Positions 18,991 to 27,960 are shown, counted from the stretch's first letter. The stretch is DNA of 64,000 nucleotides from Palsa-1033 sp963735455 (GCA_963735455.1 CAVTKZ010000002.1:1492053-1556052); one strand, 5' to 3'. Notes: a model not told the origin generated them from the letters alone. Numbers and translations: made by a program.

Positions 18991-20253
18991 CTAGGGCCCC
19001 GCCGAGGCCGACGGCGCCGGCGCCGAGGGCGTCGGGGCGATCGAGACGGTGACCGAGATCGTCTGGGGCGCCAGGCCGATCAGGGTCAGGCTGGCCGGCA
19101 GGTTGACCGTCGGGGTCAGGACATGGACGCCCGGGGCCAGGCCATCGACGTCGACCGTGACCGAGAAGCTCTGGCCCTGGATCCCGGCCAGGGCCGCGGG
19201 TGAGCCGCCGAGGGTCACCAGGAGCTGGTCCACTGACAGGCTGTAGAGCCGGTCGTCGCGGGCGCCGGAGAGCAGGATCCCGGCCGAGAAGGTCTGCGAG
19301 GCGCTGACCGGGCTGAGATGGACCGTGACCGAGACGGTGCTCGAGCCGACGGTCGTCATCCCCGCCGGCAGGACCAGGCTGACGACCCGGGTGAGGTCGG
19401 CGGTCGCCCCGCTCAGGTCGACCGGGGCGGTGTCCACGGCGGTCAGCGAGCTGAGCGCGTCGGCGTCGCCCTGGACGGTGACCGCGAGCGGGTTGACGGT
19501 CACCCCGCCGACCTGGAAGCCGCTGTTCGGGACGCCGCCGAGCTTGGGGTTGACCGGCAGGGTGCGGGTCTGCTGGACGCCGACCCGGATCTGGACCCGG
19601 ACGGTCTGGGGCTCGATGCCGACCGGGCTGAGCACGTTGTTGAGGGCGTCGACGGCGACCAGCGGAACCTCCTGGTCCACGTCCAGGCCCGACGGCTGGA
19701 TCACGACCCGGGCGATCGCCGCGGTCGCCAGGCTGACCACCGAGGCCGGCCCCGAGACGGTCACCGAGTTCGTCGACAGGATCGGGTTCTGGGGCTGCAG
19801 GCCGATCCCCGGGCTGCCTTCATCGACCTTGACCGGGACGCTCTTGGAGATGAGCGGATCGAGCTGGACCTGGACCACCTGCGGGTCGAAATCGAGGACC
19901 TGGACCCGTGGGTCGGCCGCCTGGACGTGGACCTGGACGGTCGAGAAGGGTGTTCCGGCGAGGGGCGTCGCCGTCGACAGGTCGACCGTGGCCGTGAAGC
20001 TCGAGCCGTTCAGCCGGTCGGCCACCTCGGTCGGGGCGAAGTAGCGGATGTTGGTCACGTTGCCCAGGTTGCTGAGGAGCACCGCGCTCGTCGGCTGGTT
20101 GGTCTTGACGATCGGGATCGTGCCCGGCCAGACCTGCGCGTTCTGGGACAGGACGAGGCCGGCATACAGGAACGTGGCCAGCACAATCGAGCCGACCTTG
20201 AGCGGCCAGTTGCGGATGATCCGGGCGACCAGCCGGCGGATGGTCCGGCTCAC
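18991..20253 (-). CDS. cdaR: YbbR-domain protein, CdaR-type regulator of c-di-AMP synthase
   Basis: CdaR is a membrane-anchored, extracytoplasmic regulator of the CdaA cyclase. It is 420 aa. One N-terminal membrane segment (LKVGSIVLATFLYAGLVLSQ) is followed by repeated beta-rich YbbR modules with recurring V-x-V-x-V strands (TVQVHVQA, VQVQLDP, VRVQIRVG, VSVTVHLSP). The C-terminus is a short Pro/Ala/Ser tail (APTPSAPAPSASAGP). The ATG overlaps the cdaA stop by 4 nt. The symbol is assigned from domain type plus context. Confidence 0.85.
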   Translation of the reverse strand: MSRTIRRLVARIIRNWPLKVGSIVLATFLYAGLVLSQNAQVWPGTIPIVKTNQPTSAVLLSNLGNVTNIRYFAPTEVADRLNGSSFTATVDLSTATPLAGTPFSTVQVHVQAADPRVQVLDFDPQVVQVQLDPLISKSVPVKVDEGSPGIGLQPQNPILSTNSVTVSGPASVVSLATAAIARVVIQPSGLDVDQEVPLVAVDALNNVLSPVGIEPQTVRVQIRVGVQQTRTLPVNPKLGGVPNSGFQVGGVTVNPLAVTVQGDADALSSLTAVDTAPVDLSGATADLTRVVSLVLPAGMTTVGSSTVSVTVHLSPVSASQTFSAGILLSGARDDRLYSLSVDQLLVTLGGSPAALAGIQGQSFSVTVDVDGLAPGVHVLTPTVNLPASLTLIGLAPQTISVTVSIAPTPSAPAPSASAGP

Positions 20254-21164
20254 GTGGGCGCCGGTCCGCTGGGCGGGCTGGGCGGGCTGGGCGGGTCGTC
20301 GGCCACCCGGCGCAGGCGGGCCAGCCGGGCGCTCGACGGGCGCAGGCTGCCCGAGGGCATATGGCCCAGGATCGAGCGCCGGCTACCGGACGAGTCGAGC
20401 AGGCCGCGCAGGGCCCGCTCGAGCTGGGCGGGGTTCAGGTTGCGCACGATCCGGGCCCGTTCGACAAGGCTGGTCTGGCCGGTCTCCTCGGACACGACCA
20501 CGACGATCGCGTCGGTCTGCTCGGCGATCCCGACCGCGGCCCGGTGGCGGGTGCCGAAGCGCTCGGCCGGCAGGATCGTCGTCTCGGCCAGGGGCAGGAC
20601 GGCGCCGGCGGCGACGACTGAATCGCCGCGAATGATCACGGCCCCGTCGTGGAGCGGCGAACGGGGCATGAAGATCGTGCGCAGGAGGTCGGCGGTCAGG
20701 TCGGCGTGGAGCATCACCCCCGTCTCGGCGATCTCGCCCAGGGCCGTCTCGCGCTCGATCACGATCAGCGCCCCGTAGTGCTCGGCGGCCAGCAGGCCAC
20801 AGGCCCGGGCGACCTCGGCCGCGACATGGCCGACGATCCGCTGGTCGGCGCCGGTCAGCAGCCAGGCGAACGAGCCGACCCGGCCGATTCGGTCGAGGGC
20901 CCGGCGCAGCTCGGGCTGGAAGACGACGACCAGGGCGAAGACGCCGACCAGCGCGCCGGTCTCAAGGACCTGGCGCAGGAGGCGCAGGTCGAAGAAGCGG
21001 GCCGCGGCGTAGACCAGGAGCATGACCGTCACGCCGATCACCAGGCTCACCGCCCGGGTCCCCCGGATCAGGCTGAACAGGCCGTAGATCAGGAGGGCGG
21101 TGATCCCGACATCGACAACCGTGTTGAGCTGGACCTGGCCCAGGATCGATTGGACAAGCTGCAT
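20250..21164 (-). CDS. cdaA: Diadenylate cyclase CdaA (c-di-AMP synthase)
   Basis: CdaA condenses two ATP into the second messenger c-di-AMP at the membrane. It is 304 aa. Three N-terminal hydrophobic segments (TALLIYGLFSLI, LVIGVTVMLLVYAAA, TGALVGVFALVVVF) precede the DAC domain. The DAC motifs are SPLHDGAVIIRG (DGA) and FGTRHRAAVGI (RHR), both intact. The C-terminal 35 residues are Pro/Ser/Arg-rich (PPSPPSPPSGPAPT), longer than in Bacillus CdaA. A TPR-protein gene ends 18 nt upstream. No c-di-AMP riboswitch is evident. Confidence 0.95.
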   Translation of the reverse strand: MQLVQSILGQVQLNTVVDVGITALLIYGLFSLIRGTRAVSLVIGVTVMLLVYAAARFFDLRLLRQVLETGALVGVFALVVVFQPELRRALDRIGRVGSFAWLLTGADQRIVGHVAAEVARACGLLAAEHYGALIVIERETALGEIAETGVMLHADLTADLLRTIFMPRSPLHDGAVIIRGDSVVAAGAVLPLAETTILPAERFGTRHRAAVGIAEQTDAIVVVVSEETGQTSLVERARIVRNLNPAQLERALRGLLDSSGSRRSILGHMPSGSLRPSSARLARLRRVADDPPSPPSPPSGPAPT

Positions 21165-21182
21165 CAGGCCCAGTCTAGGTCG

Positions 21183-22160
21183 TCAGGCACACAATCCGGC
21201 GAGTCGGCTGTCATCCGGCAGGAGTCGCGTTGCGGCGGCGCACAGCCGATCGCGGATCTCGGCGTCGCCCGAGAGCTCGACGAGGCGGCCCAGGAGCAGG
21301 AGCTTGTCGCCGGCCAGCGTCCGCCAGCCCCGGGCGACGTACAGCTCGACCAGGACCAGGTGCAGGTCGGGGTCGTCGGGAGCCATGCCCAGGGCCGAGT
21401 CGGCCGCGTCGAGGGCCGCCTCGTCGAGGCCTGCCGCGGCAAGCTCCCGGCTGGCGGCCACGATCGCCTCGACCCGGCCGGCCGGGTCGCCGGTGGCCAT
21501 GGCAGCCTCCAGGCGGGCACTGATCGCCAGCACGTCGACGACGACCGGCGCGCTGGCCGGCAGCGCCTCGACCTCCTGGCTGCCGTCGACCGAGCCGGCG
21601 GGCACGGGCGCAGGCCGCGCTGGATCGGCGTCGGGACTCGTGACGGCCGGCTGGAGGACCTGGACCGGTTCCTCGAGGAGGCGCAGGGCCCGGGCAAGCG
21701 CCTCTCCGGCGGCCCCGCCGGGATCGTCGCGGACGAGCTCGGTCAGGTCGGCCAGGTGGCGCCGCCGGGCGCGCGACTCGGCCAGCTCGAGCGCCCGCCG
21801 GGCGGTGTCGCAGGCTTCGGGCAGGCGGCCGCTGACGGCCTGGATCTCGGCCAGCAGGTCGAGCGCGCCGGCAGCCTCGGCCGGCCGGCCGGCCCGGACC
21901 AGGGCGTCGGCCCGCCCGCCGAGGGCGGCCTCGTCGCGGGGGGCCAGGCTGAGGGCCGCGCCATATGCCTCGAGGGCCTCGTCGAGCCGGTTGAGGCGGA
22001 CCAGGACCGTGGCCCGGCTGGTCAGCGGCAGGGCCCGGTCCGGGGCGACCTGGGCCGCCTGGGCGTAGGCGGCCAGGGCATCGTCGAGGCGGCCGTGGAG
22101 GGCGGCGACGTGGCCGACCCGGAGGGCATCCTTGTAGCGCTCGTAGGGCGCGTCGGTCAT
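21183..22160 (-). CDS. TPR-repeat protein of unknown role
   Basis: It is 325 aa and carries tetratricopeptide repeats. The N-terminal half has clear TPR units (HVAALHGRLDDALAAYAQAA; RLNRLDEALEAYGAALSLAP), then Ala/Arg-rich helices. An Ala/Pro/Val linker at about 175-210 (PARPAPVPAGSVDG) leads to a second helical block with ALDAADSALGMAPDDPDLHL. There is no signal peptide or membrane segment, so it is probably a cytosolic scaffold. It overlaps argF by 4 nt and sits just upstream of cdaA, but nothing links it to either by sequence. Confidence 0.8.
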   Translation of the reverse strand: MTDAPYERYKDALRVGHVAALHGRLDDALAAYAQAAQVAPDRALPLTSRATVLVRLNRLDEALEAYGAALSLAPRDEAALGGRADALVRAGRPAEAAGALDLLAEIQAVSGRLPEACDTARRALELAESRARRRHLADLTELVRDDPGGAAGEALARALRLLEEPVQVLQPAVTSPDADPARPAPVPAGSVDGSQEVEALPASAPVVVDVLAISARLEAAMATGDPAGRVEAIVAASRELAAAGLDEAALDAADSALGMAPDDPDLHLVLVELYVARGWRTLAGDKLLLLGRLVELSGDAEIRDRLCAAATRLLPDDSRLAGLCA

Positions 22161-23140
22161 GACTGGCTCGTGGCTGGCGGGCCCGCCTGGTCCGGCACTC
22201 CGATCAGCTCGACGAGGAGCGCCTTCTGGACGTGGAGGCGGTTTTCCGACTGGTCGAAGATTACGCTCTGCGGTCCATCCATCACCTCGGTCGTGATCTC
22301 CTCGCCCCGGTGGGCGGGCAGGCAGTGCATCACGATCGCCTGGGACCCGGCCGCGGCCAGCAGGTCGGCGTTGACCTGGTAGGCGCCAAAGGCGTCACGG
22401 CGCTCCTCGGCCTCGGCCTCCTGGCCCATCGAGGTCCAGGCATCGGTGTAGACCACCGAGGCGCCCCGGACGATCTCGGCCGGCTCGCGCCCGAAGACGA
22501 TCCGGCCGCCATGCTCGGCGGCCAGGGCCTGGGCCCGCTCGACGATCCGGGGATTGGGGGCATAGCCGGCCGGGTGGGCGAGGCGGACCTCGATGCCCAG
22601 CAGCGCGCCCAGGAGGGCCAGCGAGTGATAGACGTTGTTGCCGTCGCCGACGAAGGCCAGCACCACGCCCTCGAAGCTCCCGAAGCGCTCCCGGATCGTG
22701 AACAGGTCGGCCAGCGCCTGGCAGGGATGCTCGCGCAGGGTCAGGCCGTTGATGACCGGGATGGCGGCCTGCGCCGCCAGCTCCACGGCGACTTCGTGGG
22801 GGCCCGTCCGGACGACGATCGCGTCGACGAAGCGCTCCAGGTTGCGGGCCACGTCCCGGACGCTCTCCCGGGCGCCCAGGACTACGTCGTTGGTCAGGTA
22901 GATCGCGTGGCCGCCGAGCTGGGCCGCCCCGGCCTCGAAGGTCACCCGGGTGCGCAGGCTCGGCTTCTGGAAGAGCATCGCCAGGGTCCGCCCGGCGAGC
23001 GCCGGATGGGCGTGGCCGTGACGGCTGCGGAACTCGGCCTTGAGCCCGGCCGCGAGCTCGAACAAGCCGTCGACCTCGGGCCGCGACAGGTCACCGATGC
23101 TCAGCAGGTCGCGTCCGCGCAGGGTGCCCCCGGTCGACAT
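22157..23140 (-). CDS. argF: Ornithine carbamoyltransferase
   Basis: It carbamoylates ornithine to citrulline in arginine synthesis. It is 327 aa. The carbamoyl-phosphate site is FQKPSLRTRVTFE, with HPCQALADLFTI and the ornithine-binding TDAWTSMGQE and HCLPAHRGEEIT motifs that separate OTC from aspartate carbamoyltransferase. Other arginine genes are not in the window, so it appears as an isolated member placed after the ribosomal protein array. Confidence 0.94.
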   Translation of the reverse strand: MSTGGTLRGRDLLSIGDLSRPEVDGLFELAAGLKAEFRSRHGHAHPALAGRTLAMLFQKPSLRTRVTFEAGAAQLGGHAIYLTNDVVLGARESVRDVARNLERFVDAIVVRTGPHEVAVELAAQAAIPVINGLTLREHPCQALADLFTIRERFGSFEGVVLAFVGDGNNVYHSLALLGALLGIEVRLAHPAGYAPNPRIVERAQALAAEHGGRIVFGREPAEIVRGASVVYTDAWTSMGQEAEAEERRDAFGAYQVNADLLAAAGSQAIVMHCLPAHRGEEITTEVMDGPQSVIFDQSENRLHVQKALLVELIGVPDQAGPPATSQS

Positions 23141-23174
23141 CAGGCCGCGTCCCTGCCGCGCCGGCGGGCGGCGG

Positions 23175-23570
23175 TTAGCGCTTGGTGTACTGGGGCGCCT
23201 TGCGCGCCCGCTTGAGGCCGTACTTCTTGCGTTCCTTCATCCGCGGATCGCGGGTCAGCAGCCCGGCCTGGCGGAGGGGCAGGCGGTTGGCCTCGTCGAT
23301 CTGGAGGAGGGCCCGGGCGATCCCGTGGCGGATCGCGCCGGCCTGGCCGGTCACCCCGCCGCCCTCGACCTTGACCATCGTGTTGAACCGGCCGTCGGTG
23401 CCGGTCACCCGGAAGGGCATCCGGACATCGGTCTCGTTGACGGCGTTGCCGAAGTGCTGGTCCATCGTCCGGCCGTTGACGACGATCTCGCCCTCACCGG
23501 GCAGCAGGCGGACGCGGGCGACGGCCGTCTTGCGGCGGCCGGTCCCGTGATAGAACGCGGGGGTCGACAT
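23175..23570 (-). CDS. rpsI: 30S ribosomal protein S9
   Basis: S9 contacts P-site tRNA through its C-terminal tail. It is 131 aa with GTGRRKTAVARVRLLPG, VTGQAGAIRHGIARAL and the basic end GLKRARKAPQYTKR, the conserved tRNA-contacting tail. It lies 16 nt downstream of rplM, the usual rplM-rpsI pair, and ends the ribosomal array. The gene reads cleanly with no frame break. Confidence 0.97.
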   Translation of the reverse strand: MSTPAFYHGTGRRKTAVARVRLLPGEGEIVVNGRTMDQHFGNAVNETDVRMPFRVTGTDGRFNTMVKVEGGGVTGQAGAIRHGIARALLQIDEANRLPLRQAGLLTRDPRMKERKKYGLKRARKAPQYTKR

Positions 23571-23586
23571 CAGGGGCGGTCCTCCG

Positions 23587-24018
23587 TCAGGCCAGCGGCT
23601 CAGGCCGCTGGGCCTGATGCGGGTGATCCGAGCCGGCGTAGACCTTCAGCTTGCGGAGCTGCTGGGCGCCGAGCCGGTTGTGCGGCAGCATGCCCTTGAC
23701 CGCCCGGCGGATGACCTCCTCGGGGCGACGATCAAGGAGGTGGCCGAGGGTCTCCTCCTTGTAGCCCTGGGGATGTCCGCTGTGGCGGATGTAGAGCTTC
23801 GATTCGAGCTTGTCGCGGCTCACCGAGATGCGGGCGGCGTTGAGGATGATCACGTGATCGCCGGAGTCGAGATGGGGGGCGTAGGTGGGCTTGTGCTTGC
23901 CGACCAGGACATGGGCAACCCGCGACGCGAGGCGGCCGAGCGTCTCGTCGGCGGCATCGACGACGAACCAGCGCCGGTCGATCTCGCTCTCACGCGGTGA
24001 GTAGGTCTTCGCGGTCAT
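23587..24018 (-). CDS. rplM: 50S ribosomal protein L13
   Basis: L13 is an early 50S assembly protein. It is 143 aa from the ATG at 24018 (MTAKTYSPRESEIDRRWFVV), which overlaps the truA stop as ATGA. Motifs are DETLGRLASRVAHVLVGKHK, GDHVIILNA, RHSGHPQGYKEE and AVKGMLPHNRLG. The open frame extends 26 codons upstream but only inside truA, so the shorter start is preferred. Confidence 0.96.
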   Translation of the reverse strand: MTAKTYSPRESEIDRRWFVVDAADETLGRLASRVAHVLVGKHKPTYAPHLDSGDHVIILNAARISVSRDKLESKLYIRHSGHPQGYKEETLGHLLDRRPEEVIRRAVKGMLPHNRLGAQQLRKLKVYAGSDHPHQAQRPEPLA

Positions 24019-24818
24019 GTCTGTTCGAGCTCTCCATCCCAATCCCGTGCCGGGGGCCTTCGGGCTGCTCGCCCGAGGGCCACTCGACGCAGGCACAATC
24101 CCTGCGCCGGAGCGGCTGCTCCGGAGAGGGCGGGCCGTCCGGCGTCAAGCGCCGCGGCAACCCCTGCCACGTCCATCCTGCCGTGGCCGACCTTCAACAG
24201 GACGGCCACGATCCTCCGGACCATCCCCCGCAGGAAGGCGTCGGCCCTGACGTCGATCGTCACGACCTGGCCCCGGCGGCGAACCCGGACCGCGTAGACG
24301 GTCCGGACCGGTTGGCGGTCCGGCGCCCCGAAGGCGGAGAAGTCGTGCCGGCCAACGAGGACCAGCCCGGCTTGCGCCATCGCGGCGTCATCGAGCGGCG
24401 TCCGCACTCCGAGCGCGTAGCGCTCGACGAGCGGGCGATGCGGCCCGTTCCAGACGGTGTAGCGATACTCCCGGTATCGCGCCGCGTAGCGTGGGTGAAA
24501 CCGATCGGCCACCCGGCGCACGCCGCTGATCGCGATGTCCGCCGGGAGCAAGGCCTCGATCGAACGCTGGAGCTGTGGTCCGCTGAGCCCACCGGGATAG
24601 GTGAATGCGATCACCTGCCCGCTGGCGTGAACCCCGGCATCCGTTCGACCGGCCCCGTCGACCCGGCTCGAGCCTGGCGGCGCGAGCCGCGCCAGCGCGG
24701 CCTCGAGTTCTCCCTGGACCGTCCGTTTTCCCGGTTGCACCTGGAACCCGGCAAAGTCCGTGCCGTCATATTCAACCCGGGCGCAGAAGCGCCGGGGTGC
24801 GCCCTCTCGAGCGCTCAT
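24015..24818 (-). CDS. truA: tRNA pseudouridine38-40 synthase TruA
   Basis: TruA isomerises uridines 38-40 in the anticodon arm. It is 267 aa. The substrate motif is EYDGTDFAGFQVQPGKRTVQ, the catalytic Asp is in GAGRTDAGVHA, and FLRGMVRRIVAVLL is the C-terminal core motif. It sits between rplQ and rplM, the order found in many Gram-positive bacteria. A gap of 14 nt separates it from rplQ. Confidence 0.96.
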   Translation of the reverse strand: MSAREGAPRRFCARVEYDGTDFAGFQVQPGKRTVQGELEAALARLAPPGSSRVDGAGRTDAGVHASGQVIAFTYPGGLSGPQLQRSIEALLPADIAISGVRRVADRFHPRYAARYREYRYTVWNGPHRPLVERYALGVRTPLDDAAMAQAGLVLVGRHDFSAFGAPDRQPVRTVYAVRVRRRGQVVTIDVRADAFLRGMVRRIVAVLLKVGHGRMDVAGVAAALDAGRPALSGAAAPAQGLCLRRVALGRAARRPPARDWDGELEQT

Positions 24819-24832
24819 GGCCGAGCCCGTGC

Positions 24833-25186
24833 CTAGACGAGCTCGATCTGGACGATCTCGGCAGAATCGCCGAGTCGCCGGCCAATCCGCACGATCCGGG
24901 TGTAGCCGGACGTGCGGTCCGCGTACTTCGGGGCAATCTCGTGGAACAGCTTGTCGACCACGAGGGGCTCATTCGGGAACTCGGCGATCACCTGCCGTCG
25001 GGCGGCGAGATCGCCGCGCTTGGCCAGGGTGATCACCCGCTCGACGCGCGGCCGGATCTCCTTGGCCTTGGCTTCGGTCGTCTGGATCTTCTCGTAGCGC
25101 AGGACCGATACGATCATGTTCTTGAACAGGGCCAGGCGGGGACCCTGCTTGCGCGAGAGCTTGCGGCCGTCGATCCGATGGGCCAC
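24833..25186 (-). CDS. rplQ: 50S ribosomal protein L17
   Basis: L17 lies near the peptide exit tunnel. It is 117 aa, close to the usual length, with GRKLSRKQGPRLALFKNM, EKIQTTEAKAKEIRPRVERV and GYTRIVRIGRRLGDSAE. It begins 3 nt after the rpoA stop, matching the alpha-operon order rpoA-rplQ. Confidence 0.97.
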   Translation of the reverse strand: MAHRIDGRKLSRKQGPRLALFKNMIVSVLRYEKIQTTEAKAKEIRPRVERVITLAKRGDLAARRQVIAEFPNEPLVVDKLFHEIAPKYADRTSGYTRIVRIGRRLGDSAEIVQIELV

Positions 25187-25189
25187 GGC

Positions 25190-26161
25190 TCAGACTTCCT
25201 CGCCTTCGTCGTCGAACGGCTCGTCGGACGGCTCGGTCTCGGGGATCACGAAGCCGCGCATCCGGAGGCGCTCCTTCATCTCGTCGAGCGACTTGCGCCC
25301 GAAGTTGCGCATCCGGAGGAGGTCGTCGTCGGACAGCTGCAGGAGCTGGCCGACCTTGACGATGTTGTTGCGCTTGAGCGAGTTGTAGGCCCGCATCGGG
25401 AGGTCGAGCTCCTCGATCGGCATGTCGAGCATGTTCGGAGGCAGCTGCGGCGCCCCGCCGACGACGCCCCCCGGGGTGGCCACGATGCCGATGTTGGCGA
25501 ACAGCGAGAACTGCCGGACGAGGATGTCGGCCGAGCGCGAGAGCGCCTCCTCGGGGGTGATCGAGCCGTCAGTCTCGATCTCCATCGTCAGCTTGTCGTA
25601 GTTGGTGATCTGGCCGACGCGGGTCGGCTCGACCCAGTAGTTGACCTTGCGCACGGGGGTGAAGATCGCGTCGACTGCGATCACCCCGATGGGCAGCGAC
25701 TCGGAGCGCTCGGCCGCGAGATAGCCGACTCCGCGCTCGACGGTCAGGTCGAGCTCGATCGTCACGTCGTCGGTGTCGAGGGTCATCAGGATCTGCTCGG
25801 GGTTGACGATCTCGACGTCGGCCGACTCGACGATGTCGGCAGCGGTGACCGCGCCGGCCCCGCTCTTGACCAGCTTGAGCTGGACCGGGTGGGCGGCGAA
25901 GCTCTTGAGCCGGAGCTTCTTGACGTTCAGGACGATCTGGGTGACGTCCTCCTTGACCCCCGGGATCGTGGAGAACTCCTGGTACACGTCGCGGATCTGG
26001 ATCGAGGTTACCGCGGCGCCTTCGAGCGACGACAGGAGGACCCGCCGGAGGGCGTTGCCGAGGGTCACGCCGTAGCCGGCCGGCAGCGGCCCGGCCTCGT
26101 ACTTGGCGAACGTGCCGAGCTCCTCGACGGGCTCGATCTGGGGGCTCTCGAGTTCAATCAT
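25190..26161 (-). CDS. rpoA: DNA-directed RNA polymerase alpha subunit
   Basis: The alpha dimer scaffolds RNA polymerase assembly. It is 323 aa. The N-terminal domain has YGVTLGNALRRVLLSSLEGAA and TPVRKVNYWVEPTRVG. The alpha C-terminal domain has PMRAYNSLKRNNIVKVGQLL, keeping the Arg equivalent to E. coli R265 that binds UP elements. It ends in an acidic tail (EPSDEPFDDEGEEV). The gene lies 9 nt from rpsD. UP-element use at promoters is therefore possible in this organism. Confidence 0.97.
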   Translation of the reverse strand: MIELESPQIEPVEELGTFAKYEAGPLPAGYGVTLGNALRRVLLSSLEGAAVTSIQIRDVYQEFSTIPGVKEDVTQIVLNVKKLRLKSFAAHPVQLKLVKSGAGAVTAADIVESADVEIVNPEQILMTLDTDDVTIELDLTVERGVGYLAAERSESLPIGVIAVDAIFTPVRKVNYWVEPTRVGQITNYDKLTMEIETDGSITPEEALSRSADILVRQFSLFANIGIVATPGGVVGGAPQLPPNMLDMPIEELDLPMRAYNSLKRNNIVKVGQLLQLSDDDLLRMRNFGRKSLDEMKERLRMRGFVIPETEPSDEPFDDEGEEV

Positions 26162-26170
26162 GGCTGGGGC

Positions 26171-26797
26171 TTACCTCGAGTAATACTCGACCACGAGCTG
26201 CTCGTTCAGGTCGAGCGGCATCTGGTCGCGCCGGGGCTGGTCGATGATTGTGCCGGCCAGCTTGGCCGGATCCACGCTCAGCCACTCGGGCGGCTGGTGT
26301 GAGCGGAGGGTTTCCTTGGCCACCTTGAACGGCTCGCGGCCGGTGCGCGAGGCACGGACCTCGATCCGGTCACCGGGCCGGAGCTGATGGGAGGCGATGT
26401 TCGTCGGCCGTCCATTGACCGCGAAATGGCCGTGGTTGACGAGCTGGCGGGAAGCCGCCCGGGAGGTGGCGAAGCCCATCCGGAAGACGATGTTGTCGAG
26501 GCGCAGCTCGAGCAGCCGGAGGAGGTTCTCGCCGGTCACCCCGGGCCGCGACTCGGCGGCGTCGAAGTAGTTCTTGAACTGGCGCTCGAGGACGGCGTAG
26601 ACGCGCCGGACCTTCTGCTTCTCGCGCAGCTGCATGCCGTACTCGCCGACCTTCCGGCGCCGGACGCCGTGCTGGCCGGGGGGCGTTGGCCGGCGCTCGA
26701 AGGCGCATTTCTTGGAGTAGCAGCGCGAGCCCTTCAGGAAGAGCTTCATGCCCTCCCGACGGCAGAGGCGGCAGACGGAACCGGTGTAACGGGCCAT
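26171..26797 (-). CDS. rpsD: 30S ribosomal protein S4 (zinc-binding form)
   Basis: S4 nucleates assembly of the 30S body. It is 208 aa. This is the zinc (C+) form: Cys9, Cys12, Cys26 and Cys31 form CxxC-x13-CxxxxC. The S4 RNA-binding domain is at about 95-155 (RLDNIVFRMGFATSRAASRQ, HFAVNGRPTNI). It belongs to the alpha-operon order rpsM-rpsK-rpsD-rpoA. Confidence 0.97.
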   Translation of the reverse strand: MARYTGSVCRLCRREGMKLFLKGSRCYSKKCAFERRPTPPGQHGVRRRKVGEYGMQLREKQKVRRVYAVLERQFKNYFDAAESRPGVTGENLLRLLELRLDNIVFRMGFATSRAASRQLVNHGHFAVNGRPTNIASHQLRPGDRIEVRASRTGREPFKVAKETLRSHQPPEWLSVDPAKLAGTIIDQPRRDQMPLDLNEQLVVEYYSR

Positions 26798-26811
26798 GGT
26801 GGTGTCCTGAC

Positions 26812-27207
26812 CTAGACCCGGCGCCGCTTGGGGGCGCGGCAGCCGTTATGCGGGATGGGCGTGACATCGGTGATCGCAGTCACTTCGAGGCCGGCCGCCT
26901 GGAGCGAGCGGATGGCCTGCTCGCGACCTGCCCCGGGGCCCTTGACGTAGACCTCGACCTGGCGCATCCCGTGCTCCATCGCCCGCCGGGCGGCGCCTTC
27001 GGCCGACAGTGCCGCGGCGTATGGCGTGCTCTTCCGGGAGCCCTTGAAGCCGGCGATGCCGGCGGAGCCCCAGCTGATCACGGCACCACCGAGGTCGGTG
27101 ATCGTGATGATCGTGTTGTTGAACGTCGCCTGGATGTGGACGTGCCCCTGGGGGACGTTCTTCTTCTCCTTGCGGCGCTGCTTAACGGCACGCTTGCGGT
27201 CGGCCAT
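26812..27207 (-). CDS. rpsK: 30S ribosomal protein S11
   Basis: S11 lines the platform near the Shine-Dalgarno helix. It is 131 aa with HVHIQATFNNTIITITDLGG, KGSRKSTPYAAALSAE and the C-terminal DVTPIPHNGCRAPKRRRV. It follows rpsM by 18 nt. There is no frame disruption. Confidence 0.97.
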   Translation of the reverse strand: MADRKRAVKQRRKEKKNVPQGHVHIQATFNNTIITITDLGGAVISWGSAGIAGFKGSRKSTPYAAALSAEGAARRAMEHGMRQVEVYVKGPGAGREQAIRSLQAAGLEVTAITDVTPIPHNGCRAPKRRRV

Positions 27208-27225
27208 GGTTGGGCTGGGTTCCCC

Positions 27226-27597
27226 TTACTTCTTGCGGCGGACGCCGACGGTCTTCTTCGGACCGCGTCGCTGGCGGGCATTGGTCTTGGTCCGCTGGCC
27301 ACGGGCCGGCAGGTTGCGCCGGTGGCGGCTGCCGCGGTACGAGCCGATCTCGATCAGGCGCTTGATGTTGAGGGCCACTTCGCGGCGCAGGTCACCCTCG
27401 ACCTTGTAGCGCCGGTCGATGATCTCGCGCAGCCGGTTGACCTGCTCCTCGGTGAGGTCGCGGACCCGGGTGTCCGGGTTGATGTTGGCCTGGGCCAGGA
27501 TCTTCTGGCTGGTCGGCAGGCCGAGCCCGAAGATGTAGGTCAGGGCGATCTCGACCCGCTTCTCGCGGGGGATGTCAACGCCGGCAATGCGCGCCAT
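27226..27597 (-). CDS. rpsM: 30S ribosomal protein S13
   Basis: S13 contacts P-site tRNA and forms bridges to the 50S. It is 123 aa from the ATG at 27597 (MARIAGVDIPREKRVEIALT), 2 nt after the rpmJ stop. It shows IFGLGLPTSQKIL, IDRRYKVEGDLRREVALNI and the basic tail TKTNARQRRGPKKTVGVRRK. A longer open frame upstream is only the rpmJ shadow. Confidence 0.96.
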   Translation of the reverse strand: MARIAGVDIPREKRVEIALTYIFGLGLPTSQKILAQANINPDTRVRDLTEEQVNRLREIIDRRYKVEGDLRREVALNIKRLIEIGSYRGSRHRRNLPARGQRTKTNARQRRGPKKTVGVRRKK

Positions 27598-27599
27598 GG

Positions 27600-27713
27600 T
27601 TACCCCTGCCGCTGCTTGTGCTTGGGATTGGTGCAGATGACCATCACGGTGCCGTGGCGGCGAATCACCTTGCAGTTGTCGCAACGCGCCTTGACGGAGG
27701 CTCGAACTTTCAC
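27600..27713 (-). CDS. rpmJ: 50S ribosomal protein L36 (zinc ribbon)
   Basis: This 37-residue protein is read from a GTG at 27713: it opens VKVRASVKARCDNCKVIRRH and ends CTNPKHKQRQG. The CCCH zinc ligands Cys11, Cys14, Cys27 and His32 are all present, so it is the zinc-binding L36 form. It sits between infA and rpsM as in most bacteria. Confidence 0.95.
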   Translation of the reverse strand: MKVRASVKARCDNCKVIRRHGTVMVICTNPKHKQRQG

Positions 27714-27741
27714 GGTTCCTCGATCGAACTCAGAAACAGAC

Positions 27742-27960
27742 TTACTTCAGGCGGTAGGTGATCCGCCCGCGGGTGAGATCGTAGGGAGAGAGCTCCACCC
27801 TGACTCGATCACCGGGCAGGATCCGGATGAAATTCATCCGCAGCTTGCCGCTGATGTGGGCCAGGACCCGATGGCCATTCTCCAATTCGACAGCGAACAT
27901 CGTGTTGGGCAGCGGTTCGATGACCGTTCCCTCGACTTCGATCGCGTCCTTCTTGGCCAC
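27742..27960 (-). CDS. infA: Translation initiation factor IF-1
   Basis: IF-1 blocks the 30S A site during initiation. It is 72 aa from the GTG at 27960, exactly the family length. It shows the S1/OB fold: IEVEGTVIEPLPNTMFAVEL, GHRVLAHISGKLRMNFIRIL and GDRVRVELSPYDLTRGRITY. The open frame continues upstream but lacks IF-1 sequence there. A promoter-like site and a 9-bp hairpin precede it, so it may open a separate infA-rpmJ-rpsM transcript. Confidence 0.96.
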   Translation of the reverse strand: MAKKDAIEVEGTVIEPLPNTMFAVELENGHRVLAHISGKLRMNFIRILPGDRVRVELSPYDLTRGRITYRLK